From NCBI GenBank assembly GCA_030747595.1, contig JASLKK010000008.1:62001-126000 (forward strand): a stretch of DNA of 64,000 nt, read 5' to 3'. Source of the DNA: Acidimicrobiales bacterium (GTDB lineage: Bacteria > Actinomycetota > Acidimicrobiia > Acidimicrobiales > MedAcidi-G1). The position numbers and the translations under genes are program-made. Of the stretch, positions 46,136 to 55,558 are shown in pieces (position 1 is the first letter of the stretch; each line of letters opens with the position of its first letter). A model generated the notes under the pieces. That model ran no database searches, was not told the origin of the DNA, and saw only the letters and a list, made by a program, of their open reading frames with translations.

Positions 46136-46154
46136 GGGAGGGGAGGATAGTGAC

Positions 46155-46970
46155 GTGGATCCCGACGCCCGGCACCAATTGCCTCTGTACGACTTGCCCT
46201 TGTCCGAATTGATGGCCGGCGTGGCGGAGGGGACGATCTCGCCAGATGACGCTGTAAGACGCCTGAGTCGACTGCCCTTTGTCGATGTAGGCGTAGCCCG
46301 GATCGACCACCACCGTGCTCTCCGGCAGGGACTCCCCGAGGCGGTGTACGCCCCCGGCAAGTCCGCCGAGGACGTGGCCATCGTGGTCAGCGAACTGCTG
46401 GACCACGGGACCGGCCCGGTGGTGCTCTCACGGGCCGACAAGGTGCAGACCGCCGCCGCGCTAGGCGTCGACGCGTCGGGAACCGTGTTGGGCCACACCG
46501 TGGTATGGCGACGGGCCGTCGATCGTGGGGACCGGGTGCTGGTGGTCACGGCCGGCACGGCCGATGCGCCGGTAGCCGACGAGTGCGCGGCGGTCCTGTG
46601 GGCCCACGGAATCGATGCCGACCGGTTATCCGACGTCGGTGTTTCGGGCATCCATCGTCTGCTGGCCGACATTGACCGCATTCACAAGGCCGACGCCGTA
46701 GTCGTGGTGGCCGGCATGGAGGGGGCGTTGGCCAGCGTGGTTGGTGGCCTCACCGATGGCCCGGTGGTCGCCGTACCGACCAGCGTGGGGTACGGCTCGT
46801 CACTGGAGGGGGTCACGGCGCTTCTGGGAATGCTGGCCTCGTGCGCCTCTGGGCTGACCGTGGTGGGCATCGACAACGGATTCGGCGCAGCGTGTGCCCT
46901 GCTACGCGCATTAGGACCGGTTCCCGGATGGCCGGCGGGCGACATCCCTGCGACGGAAGACCTCGAATGA
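46155..46970 (+). CDS. larB: Nickel-pincer cofactor carboxylase LarB
   Basis: LarB carboxylates nicotinic acid adenine dinucleotide in synthesis of the nickel-pincer cofactor of lactate racemase. The PurE-like half is clear: VVTAGTADAPVADECA, DVGVSGIHRLL, VVVAGMEGALASVVGGL and VAVPTSVGYGSS...GVTALLGMLASCASGLTVVGIDNGFGAA. The start is GTG 46155 with GGAGG upstream. It overlaps larC by 4 bases. The 271 residues match the family. Confidence 0.92.
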   Translation: MDPDARHQLPLYDLPLSELMAGVAEGTISPDDAVRRLSRLPFVDVGVARIDHHRALRQGLPEAVYAPGKSAEDVAIVVSELLDHGTGPVVLSRADKVQTAAALGVDASGTVLGHTVVWRRAVDRGDRVLVVTAGTADAPVADECAAVLWAHGIDADRLSDVGVSGIHRLLADIDRIHKADAVVVVAGMEGALASVVGGLTDGPVVAVPTSVGYGSSLEGVTALLGMLASCASGLTVVGIDNGFGAACALLRALGPVPGWPAGDIPATEDLE

Positions 46971-48178
46971 CCCGGGTGGCGTGGTTCCAGCCGTTTGCCG
47001 GTATCGCGGGGGATATGGCCCTCGGCGCCCTGATCGATGCGGGCGCCGACGTCGACGAGGTCCGGGCGTTAGTGAGACAGCTTCCGATTGAAGGTTGGGC
47101 GCTGACCGCCGAGCCGACCCTGCGTGGTGGGATCGCGGCGATCGACGTACGGGTAGAGGCCGACGATGACGCCACCCACCGACACGCGTCCTCGATTTTG
47201 GCCATGGTTGACGCTGCCGACTTCCCGGATCGCATGGCCCGACGGGTGCGCGACACCTTCGAGGCGCTGGCCGCCGTCGAGGGTCGCCTTCATGGGATTC
47301 CGCCGGCCGACGTGCACTTTCACGAGGTGGGTGCCATCGACAGCATCGTGGACGTGGTCGGCACGTGTGCCGCCCTCGAGGTGCTCGACGTCGACGAGGT
47401 CCAGTCGGGCAGTGTGGCCACGGGAACGGGAACGGTCGAATCGGCCCACGGCACGATCCCTATTCCCGCACCGGCCACCATCGCCCTGTTGGCTGGAGCC
47501 CCCACCCACGGCACCGACCTGGCCGCCGAGTTGACCACCCCGACAGGCGCCGCCCTATTGGCCGCCATGGTCACCACCTGGGGTCCGATGCCGGCACTGG
47601 TCGTCGAGGCCACCGGTTACGGGGCGGGCGACCGGGACCTTGACGGACGACCCAACGTCACTCAGGTTGTGGTGGGCACCCTCGATCGGACGGGGGAAGC
47701 TACCGGCGGGGGTCCCGGCCGGGCCTCGGGTCAGCCGATGGTCACCCTCGAGGTGAACGTGGACGATGCCACAGGCGAAACCCTCGCCCATGCCCTGGCC
47801 CGGTGCCTAGAGGCGGGAGCCCGTGATGCCTGGGTCACGCCCATCGTGATGAAGAAGGGCCGCCCGGCCCACGTGGTGAGCGCCTTGTGTGATCCGTCCG
47901 CAGTAGCCGTGGTCGCCGAGGTGTTGACGTCTGAGACGGGATCGCTCGGCGTACGGGCCCACACCGTCCAACGGTGGTCGGCAGCTCGGACCATGGACGA
48001 AGTAGTGGTCGACGGACATCCGATCGAGGTCAAGGTCACCGCCGGTCGGGCCAAGGCCGAACACGATGATGCAGCCCGCGTGGCCGCGGTAACCGGTCGT
48101 CCGCTCCGTGAAGTTCTGGCTCTAGCCGAGGCTGCCTGGCGGGCCGCCGACTCAGACCCGTCCGAACCGGCCTCCTAG
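46967..48178 (+). CDS. larC: Nickel insertion protein LarC
   Basis: LarC is a CTP-dependent cyclometallase that puts nickel into the pincer cofactor. Family marks: WFQPFAGIAGDMALGALIDAG at the N-terminus, DVHFHEVGAIDSIVDVVG, and the C-terminal domain LEVNVDDATGETLAHAL, MKKGRPAHVVSALCDP. ATG 46967 overlaps the larB stop (ATGA). Unlike the lactobacillus gene, which needs a frameshift between larC1 and larC2, this is one continuous 403-residue frame. LarE and any LarA enzyme are not in the window. Confidence 0.92.
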   Translation: MTRVAWFQPFAGIAGDMALGALIDAGADVDEVRALVRQLPIEGWALTAEPTLRGGIAAIDVRVEADDDATHRHASSILAMVDAADFPDRMARRVRDTFEALAAVEGRLHGIPPADVHFHEVGAIDSIVDVVGTCAALEVLDVDEVQSGSVATGTGTVESAHGTIPIPAPATIALLAGAPTHGTDLAAELTTPTGAALLAAMVTTWGPMPALVVEATGYGAGDRDLDGRPNVTQVVVGTLDRTGEATGGGPGRASGQPMVTLEVNVDDATGETLAHALARCLEAGARDAWVTPIVMKKGRPAHVVSALCDPSAVAVVAEVLTSETGSLGVRAHTVQRWSAARTMDEVVVDGHPIEVKVTAGRAKAEHDDAARVAAVTGRPLREVLALAEAAWRAADSDPSEPAS

Positions 48179-48190
48179 TCTGGCTCGACG

Positions 48191-48928
48191 ATGACCGACA
48201 CCACCCACCGCGACACTCCCGACCGCCTCTACTTCCGCCAACTCCTGTCCGGCCGGGACTTCGCCACCGAGGATCCGATGGCCCGCCAGATGGTCAACTT
48301 CGTCTACCTCATCGGTGATCTGGAGACCGGCGAGGCCGTGGTGGTCGACCCGGCGTACGACGTCGACGGCATTCTTGATGTCCTTGCGGCCGATGACATG
48401 CGTTGCACCGGTGCGCTAGCCACCCACTACCACCCGGACCACGTGGGTGGTTCCATGATGGGCTTAGACATCATCGGGGCCGCCGAACTACTGGAACGAA
48501 CCTCGGTTCCAATTCACGCCCAGCGTGACGAGGCTGGATTCATCGCCGAGGTGACCGGTCTGGGCGACGGTGAGATCGTCGGACACGACAGTGGTGACGT
48601 GGTCACCGTGGGAGCCATCGACATCGAGCTGATCCACACGCCGGGCCACACGCCGGGCAGCCAGTGCTTCTTGGTTGACGGCCGACTGGTGGCCGGCGAC
48701 ACCCTGTTCCTCGAGGGCTGCGGGCGGACCGACCTCCCCGGCGGCGACCCCGCGGCGCTGTACCACAGCCTCCATCACCGTCTAGCCAAGGTGCCCGACG
48801 ACGCCGTGCTCTACCCCGGTCACCTCTACTCGCCGCAACCATCGGCCCCTATGGGCGACACCCGGCGAGACAACTTCGTATTCATGCCCCGTTCCGAGGA
48901 GCAGTGGCTGGCCATGTTCGGCCGCTGA
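48191..48928 (+). CDS. MBL-fold hydrolase (glyoxalase II / persulfide-dioxygenase-like)
   Basis: 245 residues. Metal ligands of the metallo-beta-lactamase fold are complete: THYHPDHVGG (HxHxDH), HTPGHTPGSQCF, GDTLFLEGCGRTDLPGGDP and YPGH. The GCGRTD stretch is typical of the glyoxalase II/ETHE1-like group, so a thioester or persulfide substrate is likely, but not certain. It is 12 bases from larC and 62 bases before the MDR gene, all in one direction. Confidence 0.87.
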   Translation: MTDTTHRDTPDRLYFRQLLSGRDFATEDPMARQMVNFVYLIGDLETGEAVVVDPAYDVDGILDVLAADDMRCTGALATHYHPDHVGGSMMGLDIIGAAELLERTSVPIHAQRDEAGFIAEVTGLGDGEIVGHDSGDVVTVGAIDIELIHTPGHTPGSQCFLVDGRLVAGDTLFLEGCGRTDLPGGDPAALYHSLHHRLAKVPDDAVLYPGHLYSPQPSAPMGDTRRDNFVFMPRSEEQWLAMFGR

Positions 48929-48990
48929 ACTGGCCCGCCCTGCCGCCGAGAACCCGGCCCCCGAACTCCCAGCCCCCAAGAAGAGAAGAG

Positions 48991-50001
48991 ATGACCGTGT
49001 TTCGTGCCCTGCGACTCGACAAGTCCGATGGTGAGTTCCGACGGGAGTATGTAGAACTTGACGACGGGGATCTTCCGTCAGTAGGTGACGCCGACCAGCC
49101 CGAGGTGATCGTCGACGTCGAGTACTCGACGGTGAACTTCAAGGACGCACTGGCCATCGCCGACCAGTCGCCCATCGTGCGTTCGTGGCCCATGGTGCCC
49201 GGCATCGACCTGGCCGGCACGGTGGCCTCTTCGGACGACCCCGAGGTTCCGGTAGGCCAGCGGGTGGTTGTGAACGGTTGGGGGATAGGCGAGGAGTCCT
49301 GGGGTGGGTTGGCTCAGCGGGCCCGGATCCGCGGGTCGTGGACCGTGCCCCTACCCGAAGGTGTATCCACCGCCCAGGCCATGGCCATCGGCACCGCTGG
49401 CTACACGTCGATCCTCTGCGTGCTGGCCCTCGAGGACCACCACGTGACACCCGATCGTGGTCCGGTACTGGTCACCGGTGCGGCGGGTGGCGTGGGGAGC
49501 GTGGCCACTGCCCTGTTGGCTGCTCAGGGCTACGAGGTGCACGCCTCCACCGGCCGCCCGGAGGAGGCGGACTACCTGACGGCTTTGGGCGCCTCCACCA
49601 TCGTGGAGCGGTCTGAACTGTCCGAACCGGGGGGTCGGCCACTGGCCCGAGCCCGGTGGGCCGGGGCGGTGGACGCGGTGGGTAGCCACACGCTGGCCAA
49701 CGTGCTGGCCCAGGTGCAGCCTGAGGGCTGTGTGGCGGCCTGCGGCCTTGCCCAGGGTATGGACCTCACGACCAGCGTGGCACCGTTCATCCTGCGGGGG
49801 GTGACCCTGCGTGGCGTGCACTCGGTCCACGTGCCCCGTGCTCGACGCATTGAAGCCTGGAGACGTCTTGACGAGGATCTCGATCGGGATCTGCTGGCCT
49901 CGATGACCAAACTGGTGGGTCTCGACGATGTGTCGGCCGTTGCCGACGACGTGTTGGCCGGACGGATCCGGGGCCGGGTTGTCGTCGACGTCCACGCCTG
50001 A
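48991..50001 (+). CDS. acuI: MDR oxidoreductase, AcuI/YhdH-type (acrylyl-CoA reductase family)
   Basis: A zinc-free medium-chain reductase. Markers are the YSTVNFKDALAI region, VPGIDLAGTV, GIGEESWGGLAQRARI, the NADPH motif VTGAAGGVGSVATALLA (about residues 155-171) and the C-terminal RGVTLRGVHSV. This branch includes AcuI, which reduces toxic acrylyl-CoA during DMSP or 3-hydroxypropionate breakdown. Function is inferred from family. ATG 48991 follows AGAAGAGAAGAG; the open frame from 48904 overlaps the previous gene and is not used. Confidence 0.85.
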   Translation: MTVFRALRLDKSDGEFRREYVELDDGDLPSVGDADQPEVIVDVEYSTVNFKDALAIADQSPIVRSWPMVPGIDLAGTVASSDDPEVPVGQRVVVNGWGIGEESWGGLAQRARIRGSWTVPLPEGVSTAQAMAIGTAGYTSILCVLALEDHHVTPDRGPVLVTGAAGGVGSVATALLAAQGYEVHASTGRPEEADYLTALGASTIVERSELSEPGGRPLARARWAGAVDAVGSHTLANVLAQVQPEGCVAACGLAQGMDLTTSVAPFILRGVTLRGVHSVHVPRARRIEAWRRLDEDLDRDLLASMTKLVGLDDVSAVADDVLAGRIRGRVVVDVHA

Positions 50002-50033
50002 GTCGCTGACCGGGAATCGGAGAACGGGGCATC

Positions 50034-51089
50034 ATGCGACTGGGTTTGGGGGTCGACGTCTGGGCCGCGCCGCGTGTCGACCTGCCGCTACGTCGGATCC
50101 TGTTGGCTGAGAAACTCGGCTTCGACTCGGTGTGGACCGCCGAGATCTACGGCGCCGATGCGGTCACCCCGCTGGCCTTCCTGGCCGCCCATACCCGGTA
50201 CCTCCGCCTCGGCTCAGCGGTCGCTCAGATTCCGGCGAGGCCACCCACCACTGCGGCTATGCAGTTCGCCACCCTCGAGGCACTGGCCCCCGGACGTGTG
50301 GTGTGTGGACTGGGACTGTCGGGCCCGCAGGTCGCTGAGGGCTGGTACGGCCAGCCGTGGGGTCAGCCGTCAGCACGGTTGCGGGACTACGTAGCCATCG
50401 TTCGACAGGTATTTCGCCGCGAGGGGCCGGTGGTCCACGACGGCACGGAAATCCGTCTGCCCTACGACGGCCCGGGCTCGACCGGGTCGGGCCGACCCTT
50501 GAAACCGATCCTCCATCCGAACCCCGATCTGCCGATCTTCCTGGCAACCGGTGGGCCGGCCAACGTGCGCCTCACCGCTGAGGTGGCCGACGGTTGGTTG
50601 CCGCTGGGCTACACCCCGGGGAGCGCCCACCTCTACGCCGAGGACCTGGCTGTCGGCCTGGCTCGAAGCGGCCGGACCATGGCCGACCTCGAGGTCCAGA
50701 CAGGGGCCACGGTGTGCCTGACCAATGACGTGCGGTCCGTTCTGGACGCCGCCAAGCCAGGAGTGGCCATGCGGGTCGGTGGTTACGGGACCGCTGAACA
50801 CAACTTCCATCGCGATGCCATGGTCCGACGGGGATTCGGCGAGGCGGCCGAGCGGATTACCGAGCTGTTCGTGGCCGGTCGGCGGGACGAAGCCGCGGCG
50901 GCCGTGCCCGACGACTACGTGGATGACGGGGCCTTGGTCGGATCCGAAGCCCGGATTGCCGAACGCTTCGAACAGTGGCGGTCGACCGATGCCACTGGTC
51001 TCACCGTGCGACCCGGTACCGATGAGGAGATGGTCCTGCTGTCTCGACTGGCTGGCTGCGAACCACGGCCCGACGTCGACGTTCCCTGA
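50034..51089 (+). CDS. LLM-class flavin (probably F420) oxidoreductase
   Basis: A luciferase-like TIM-barrel enzyme of 351 residues: GLGVDVWAAP, LAEKLGFDSVWTAEIYGADAVTPLAFLAAHT, LRLGSAVAQIPARPPTTAAMQFATLEALAPGRVVCGLGLSGPQV, and PIFLATGGPANVRLTAEVADGWLP. This arrangement is typical of F420-dependent actinobacterial members. The substrate is unknown. ATG 50034 is preceded by GGAGAACGG. It ends 37 bases before tRNA-Leu. Confidence 0.87.
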   Translation: MRLGLGVDVWAAPRVDLPLRRILLAEKLGFDSVWTAEIYGADAVTPLAFLAAHTRYLRLGSAVAQIPARPPTTAAMQFATLEALAPGRVVCGLGLSGPQVAEGWYGQPWGQPSARLRDYVAIVRQVFRREGPVVHDGTEIRLPYDGPGSTGSGRPLKPILHPNPDLPIFLATGGPANVRLTAEVADGWLPLGYTPGSAHLYAEDLAVGLARSGRTMADLEVQTGATVCLTNDVRSVLDAAKPGVAMRVGGYGTAEHNFHRDAMVRRGFGEAAERITELFVAGRRDEAAAAVPDDYVDDGALVGSEARIAERFEQWRSTDATGLTVRPGTDEEMVLLSRLAGCEPRPDVDVP

Positions 51090-51125
51090 CTACCGGCGCT
51101 ACCGGATTTGGGGTCGATCAGGTGG

Positions 51126-51209
<84 letters not shown>

Positions 51210-51328
51210 GAGTCGCGGAGGAAAGGCTAACGGGGTCGATGATGTTCCCGCCGCGCTGAAATGGCCCGCCAGCCACCGGTACCATCGTGCGACGGTGCAG
51301 CCGACCGACGGGTGGTGAGGGACAGGTG

Positions 51329-52483
51329 ATGGTGGCCCGCCGACCTCGAAGACGGTCGATCCGATTGGTGATCGGTTCGGCCACCCATGTCGGTCGAATC
51401 CGTGACGTGAACCAGGACGACGTCGCTTCGGGCGACGACGTGTACGTGGTGGCCGACGGAATGGGTGGTCATCGAGGAGGCGAAGTGGCATCAACGGTGG
51501 CCACCTCAGCCGTGGTGGAGGGGTTCACAGGCCCCGACCGGGCCTCGCTGGTCCGTGCGGTGCGTCTGGCCAATCGAGCGGTCCTCGAGCGGGCCGCTGC
51601 CGATCCCGAACTGTCGGGTATGGGAACCACCCTGTGTGCGCTGGCCGTGGTTGACGGTCCAGGAGGACAGGGAGGGCCCGATGCACTGGCTGTGGTCAAC
51701 ATTGGTGACAGCCGCGTGTACCGCCTTGATGCCGGTGGGCTAGTACGGGTCAGCGACGACCACAGCCTGGTGGCTGACTTGGTGCGGGCCGGTGAGCTGA
51801 CACCGGACGAGGCGGCCGTCCACCCACAACGCAACATTCTCACCAGGGCTCTGGGGATCGAAGCCGATCCCACCATCGACAGTTGGGAACTCCCGCCGGC
51901 CCTGGGAGACCGCTTCCTGTTGTGCAGTGACGGGTTGTTCAACGAGTTGGATGATGCCCGGATCAGCGAACTTCTGGGCGACGGCCCGGCCCACGAGGTA
52001 GCCGGTCGACTGGTGGCCGAAGCGGTCGTCGAGGGCGGGCACGACAACGTCACTGCGCTGGTCGTAGAGGTGGTCGACGGCCCGGAGGTCCCGCCCAGCG
52101 GGCGTCCGCCGATCCCTGCCGCCCGGCCCGAGCGGATCACCGGTCCTGTCCGATCCCGCCCGAAAGGCGATGACCCGCGGGCCACCCTGCGAGCCGCTAT
52201 CGGCTCGGTGGTTGCCGTGGTGATCGCAACGATCCTGGTCCTGTCGTTGTTTGCTGGCCAGGGGTGGTTCATTGGGAACGACGATGGGGACGTGGCGGTG
52301 TTCCGGGGGCGTCCATCTGGGATCCTGTGGTTTGATCCAACCTTCGTGGAGGGCGGAGATCTACGGATATCTCGCCTCGATGACTCGACCCGGGCGGCCG
52401 TGCTGGAGACGATCCCGGTCGGAACTCTGGAGGAGGCCAGGCGTCTCATCGAGGGCTTCCGATCCCATCTGAGCGACCAATGA
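51329..52483 (+). CDS. pstP: PP2C Ser/Thr phosphatase, PstP-like
   Basis: Residues 12-250 form a PP2C domain with the metal Asp residues in RDVNQDD, VADGMGGHRGGEVAS, NIGDSRVYRL, LCSDGLFNEL and GGHDNVTALV. A Pro/Arg-rich linker, one transmembrane helix (289-309) and an external tail of about 75 residues follow, the PstP layout. It should dephosphorylate targets of the kinase encoded 73 bases downstream. In most actinobacteria rodA and pbpA lie between these two genes; here they are absent. ATG 51329 is chosen over a GTG at 51287. Confidence 0.92.
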   Translation: MVARRPRRRSIRLVIGSATHVGRIRDVNQDDVASGDDVYVVADGMGGHRGGEVASTVATSAVVEGFTGPDRASLVRAVRLANRAVLERAAADPELSGMGTTLCALAVVDGPGGQGGPDALAVVNIGDSRVYRLDAGGLVRVSDDHSLVADLVRAGELTPDEAAVHPQRNILTRALGIEADPTIDSWELPPALGDRFLLCSDGLFNELDDARISELLGDGPAHEVAGRLVAEAVVEGGHDNVTALVVEVVDGPEVPPSGRPPIPAARPERITGPVRSRPKGDDPRATLRAAIGSVVAVVIATILVLSLFAGQGWFIGNDDGDVAVFRGRPSGILWFDPTFVEGGDLRISRLDDSTRAAVLETIPVGTLEEARRLIEGFRSHLSDQ

Positions 52484-52516
52484 CCAATTACAAGCGACTA
52501 ATGACCAATCACGGGC
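52473..52516. repeat. 21-bp imperfect tandem repeat
   Basis: GCGACCAATGACCAATTACAA and GCGACTAATGACCAATCACGG lie head to tail across the pstP stop, followed by a third GCGAC. It is in the short gap before pknB and could be a regulator-binding array. Confidence 0.6.
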
Positions 52517-52556
52517 GACGGTCGGCCCAAACCGGCCCCCGGTAGAATCCTCCGCC

Positions 52557-54458
52557 GTGTCAGCACAGGGCCCCACCGTCTTCAATGGGCGGTACGAACT
52601 CCACCGGCAGATCGCCCGGGGAGGCATGGCCGACGTCTACCTCGCGCGCGATCTCCTCTTGGATCGACCAGTGGCGGTCAAGGTCCTGTTTGACGAATTT
52701 TCCCGAGATCCCGACTTCGTGGAGCGGTTTCGTCGGGAGGCTCAGGCCGCAGCCAATCTGAACCATCCCAACGTGGTGAGCGTCTTCGACTGGGGCGAAG
52801 AGCAGGGCACCTACTTCATCGTCATGGAGTACGTGGACGGCCGGAGTCTGGCGGAGATCCTCCGCTCCGACGGGCCCCTGCCTGCCGATCGGGCCGCCGA
52901 GGTTGCCGCCGACATTGCTGCCGCGCTGGCCTTTGCGCACCGCAACGGTCTGGTCCACCGGGACGTGAAGCCCGGAAACGTATTGGTCACCCCCAACGGC
53001 CACGTGAAGGTGGCCGACTTCGGAATAGCGACGGCGTTGGTAGGGGCCCGCAACGACCTCACCCAGTCGGGATCGGTCATGGGAACGGCCACCTACTTCT
53101 CGCCCGAGCAGGCGCAGGGACGACCAGTCGACCCGCGTAGCGACCTGTACTCCCTCGGCGTCGTGCTCTACGAGATGATTCTTGGGCGACCGCCGTTCAC
53201 CGGCGAGACCCCGGTGGCCATTGCCTACCGGCATGTCCAGGACAGCCCGTTGTCGATGCGAGCCGCTGGTGCCGCCGTGGCCGAATCGTTGGAGGCCATC
53301 ACCCTCAAGCTGCTGGCCAAGAACCCGGTCAACCGCTATCCCACTGCCGAGGACCTTCGGAGTGACCTCAAGCGTTACCGGGACGGCGCACACGACCTGC
53401 GAGCCATCTCGCAGGTCGCCATGGTGTCACCGGTTAGTCCAATCGCCCCGATCCCAGCGCCGTCCGGGGACTTTGGGGCGGCCACCGGCCACCGTCGCGA
53501 TGATGGGCTGCGCCGTACGGCCATGTTCACCGTGGTGTTGGTTGGCCTGCTGGTGGCCTTCGGCTACTTGGTGTTGGAGTTCGTCGACACGCTCGGGGTG
53601 GGTGGCGACAATGAGCCGGCCCAGGTGGGGATCGAACTGGTCGAAGTACCCACGTTGATCGGTCAGCCGTTGGATGAGGCCCGGACCAGTCTGCGCGATG
53701 CTCGCCTCAGCGTTCAGATGGATTACGAGACCAACTCCGACTTTCCTGAAAACACCGTCTTTGCCCAGGATCCGTCGGGCGGCACCAAGGTCGAGCCCGC
53801 CGACACGGTCCGCCTGTGGATCAGTCGGGGGACCGGACCGATGATGCTGCTGGACGTCCGGGGCGATCAGGCTGTGGATGCCGAACGCGACCTGGAGGCT
53901 ATGGGTCTCAAGGTTCAGACGGTGGGCCAGGAACATCCGGTGGTTCCAGCCGGCGAGGTGATCGACCAGTCACCTGATCCGGACGTAGAGATCATTCCGG
54001 GCGCGCGGGTCATTCTGTTCGTGTCGACTGGGCCGGCCGTCGAGGAGGTGCCCGACCTTTCGAACCGGCCTGTGCTCGATGCGATGAACATCGTGTCGCG
54101 TCTTGGTTGGCGGGCCAGCACGGCTGAGGAGAAGAGTCGCACGGTGCCCGAGGGCCAGGTGGTCCGCACCGAGCCACCGGCCCGAAGTGAGTTGGCGCCC
54201 GGTGGCACCGTGGTCATCGTCGTGTCTTCGGGTCTGCCTTTGGTGCCCGTCCCGGCGGTCGAAGGCATGCGGGAGGCCGACGCGGTCGCTGCGTTGACCG
54301 ATGTTGATTTGGTGGCCAACGTCCGCAGCGAGGTTCTGCCGGCCTACAGCCCCAACGATGGGCGGGTCATCAGCCAGAGCCCGGTGCCGGATGGAGAGGT
54401 CGACCTGGGGACCCGAGTGACCATCGTGATCGGACGGGCCGAGGATCCGACCAGCTAG
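52557..54458 (+). CDS. pknB: PASTA Ser/Thr kinase, PknB-like
   Basis: 633 residues. The kinase domain (12-275) has the ATP Lys42, catalytic HRDVKPGN (Asp136), DFG (154-156) and an SPEQA P+1 loop. A membrane helix lies at 323-343. Four extracellular PASTA domains follow (about 360-425, 428-492, 495-562, 565-630), which in homologues bind muropeptides or lipid II and tune cell-wall synthesis and division. The start is GTG 52557. It is convergent with trpG, the conserved actinobacterial setting together with crgA. Confidence 0.95.
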   Translation: MSAQGPTVFNGRYELHRQIARGGMADVYLARDLLLDRPVAVKVLFDEFSRDPDFVERFRREAQAAANLNHPNVVSVFDWGEEQGTYFIVMEYVDGRSLAEILRSDGPLPADRAAEVAADIAAALAFAHRNGLVHRDVKPGNVLVTPNGHVKVADFGIATALVGARNDLTQSGSVMGTATYFSPEQAQGRPVDPRSDLYSLGVVLYEMILGRPPFTGETPVAIAYRHVQDSPLSMRAAGAAVAESLEAITLKLLAKNPVNRYPTAEDLRSDLKRYRDGAHDLRAISQVAMVSPVSPIAPIPAPSGDFGAATGHRRDDGLRRTAMFTVVLVGLLVAFGYLVLEFVDTLGVGGDNEPAQVGIELVEVPTLIGQPLDEARTSLRDARLSVQMDYETNSDFPENTVFAQDPSGGTKVEPADTVRLWISRGTGPMMLLDVRGDQAVDAERDLEAMGLKVQTVGQEHPVVPAGEVIDQSPDPDVEIIPGARVILFVSTGPAVEEVPDLSNRPVLDAMNIVSRLGWRASTAEEKSRTVPEGQVVRTEPPARSELAPGGTVVIVVSSGLPLVPVPAVEGMREADAVAALTDVDLVANVRSEVLPAYSPNDGRVISQSPVPDGEVDLGTRVTIVIGRAEDPTS

Positions 54459-54478
54459 CAGCGGGCCCGATCTCCGGG

Positions 54479-55057
54479 TCAGGCGACCCGGGCCAGGAAG
54501 TTAGTTAGCAGATCGTGTCCGTTGGCCGTCAGGACCGACTCGGGATGGAACTGCACGCCCTCCACGTCGAACTCGCGGTGTCGTAGCCCCATGACGAGTC
54601 CGTCTTCACTGGTCGCCGTGATTTCCAACTCGTCGGGGATCGAGTCCCGGTCGACGATGAGCGAGTGGTAGCGGGTGGCTTCCAACGGAGCGGGTAGGCC
54701 GGCGAAGATTCCGGCGCCCTCGTGTTGGATCATCGACGTCTTGCCGTGCATGACTTTCGGCGCCCGCACCACCGAGCCACCCCATGCGGCACCGATGGCC
54801 TGATGGCCGAGGCACACCCCTAGCAGGGGTACTCGTCCGGCCGCCCAGTGGATTACCGCTGTGGAGACGCCGGCGTCCTCCGGTCGTCCCGGCCCGGGGC
54901 TGATCAGCACAGCATCGGGAGCTAGGGCTTCCACGTCGGCCAGCGTTATCGCGTCGTGGCGGTAAACGAGCGGATCGGCACCGAGCTCGCCCAGGTATTG
55001 GACGAGGTTGTAGACGAATGAGTCGTAGTTGTCGATGACCAGGACGCGTGGGCTCAC
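54479..55057 (-). CDS. trpG: Anthranilate/aminodeoxychorismate synthase glutamine amidotransferase
   Basis: A class I glutaminase of 192 residues. The catalytic triad is visible: [12 protein letters not shown] (Cys nucleophile near residue 80), and [11 protein letters not shown] (His and Glu). The N-terminal [21 protein letters not shown] and SPGPGRP are typical. It supplies ammonia for anthranilate (tryptophan) or for p-aminobenzoate (folate); many actinobacteria use one copy for both. The start is GTG 55057. No trpE/pabB partner is adjacent, as in the pknB-trpG-crgA arrangement of mycobacteria. Confidence 0.94.
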   Translation of the reverse strand: MSPRVLVIDNYDSFVYNLVQYLGELGADPLVYRHDAITLADVEALAPDAVLISPGPGRPEDAGVSTAVIHWAAGRVPLLGVCLGHQAIGAAWGGSVVRAPKVMHGKTSMIQHEGAGIFAGLPAPLEATRYHSLIVDRDSIPDELEITATSEDGLVMGLRHREFDVEGVQFHPESVLTANGHDLLTNFLARVA

Positions 55058-55140
55058 TCTTGAGACGCTAACCGAACCGATTCGAGGCCCCAGCAGGTTC
55101 GGACCTCGGGATGGTGGCTGGGGGCCGTATCCTCGTGGAC

Positions 55141-55491
55141 ATGTCGAGTAGCGAGAACGTCAACCCCACGTCGGACCCGTCCCCTGAAGATTCTGTCGAG
55201 GGTGGTGCCACACCGCCGCGCCCCCGGCCCGCCAAGAAGCGGGTCCAGGGAGGTCGGGTCACCCCGAAGGGCACCCGTACTGGTGCCCCGGTGGACCACT
55301 CGATGTCAGCGGGTCATGCATCGTCGCCCACCTGGATGACGGTGCTGCTTTTCGGCCTGTTGGGACTGGGAATTTTGATCATCTTCTTCAACTATGTCGG
55401 TTGGATGCCCGGTGGAACCAGCAACGGTTTCCTGATGCTGGGCCTCGGTTCGATCCTCGGCGGGATCATCACCGCCACCCAGTACCACTGA
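55141..55491 (+). CDS. crgA: Cell division protein CrgA
   Basis: A small septal-site membrane protein that links FtsZ and peptidoglycan synthases in actinobacteria. The N-terminal half is a charged, Pro/Lys-rich cytoplasmic tail; then [25 protein letters not shown] and [20 protein letters not shown] form two transmembrane helices, the CrgA pattern. ATG 55141 (MSSSENVNP) gives 116 residues, slightly longer than the common 80-95 because of the tail. It diverges from trpG as in Mycobacterium. Confidence 0.88.
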   Translation: MSSSENVNPTSDPSPEDSVEGGATPPRPRPAKKRVQGGRVTPKGTRTGAPVDHSMSAGHASSPTWMTVLLFGLLGLGILIIFFNYVGWMPGGTSNGFLMLGLGSILGGIITATQYH

Positions 55492-55536
55492 CCAAGTTCG
55501 TGCTGGGGTCCGGCGGTCGAACCGGATCGCATCTTG

Positions 55537-55556
55537 GAATCACATCCCTGTGATTC
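55537..55556. terminator. Hairpin between convergent genes
   Basis: GAATCACA (55537-55544), four-base loop, TGTGATTC (55549-55556): a perfect 8-bp stem just past crgA and before the convergent small zinc-ribbon gene. It may be a bidirectional terminator or a dyad binding site. Confidence 0.5.
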
Positions 55557-55558
55557 AC

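Noticed and set aside
46136-46681. 546-base upstream extension of pheA
   Set aside because: Lies inside larB on the other strand and has the Ser/Arg-rich composition of a shadow frame.
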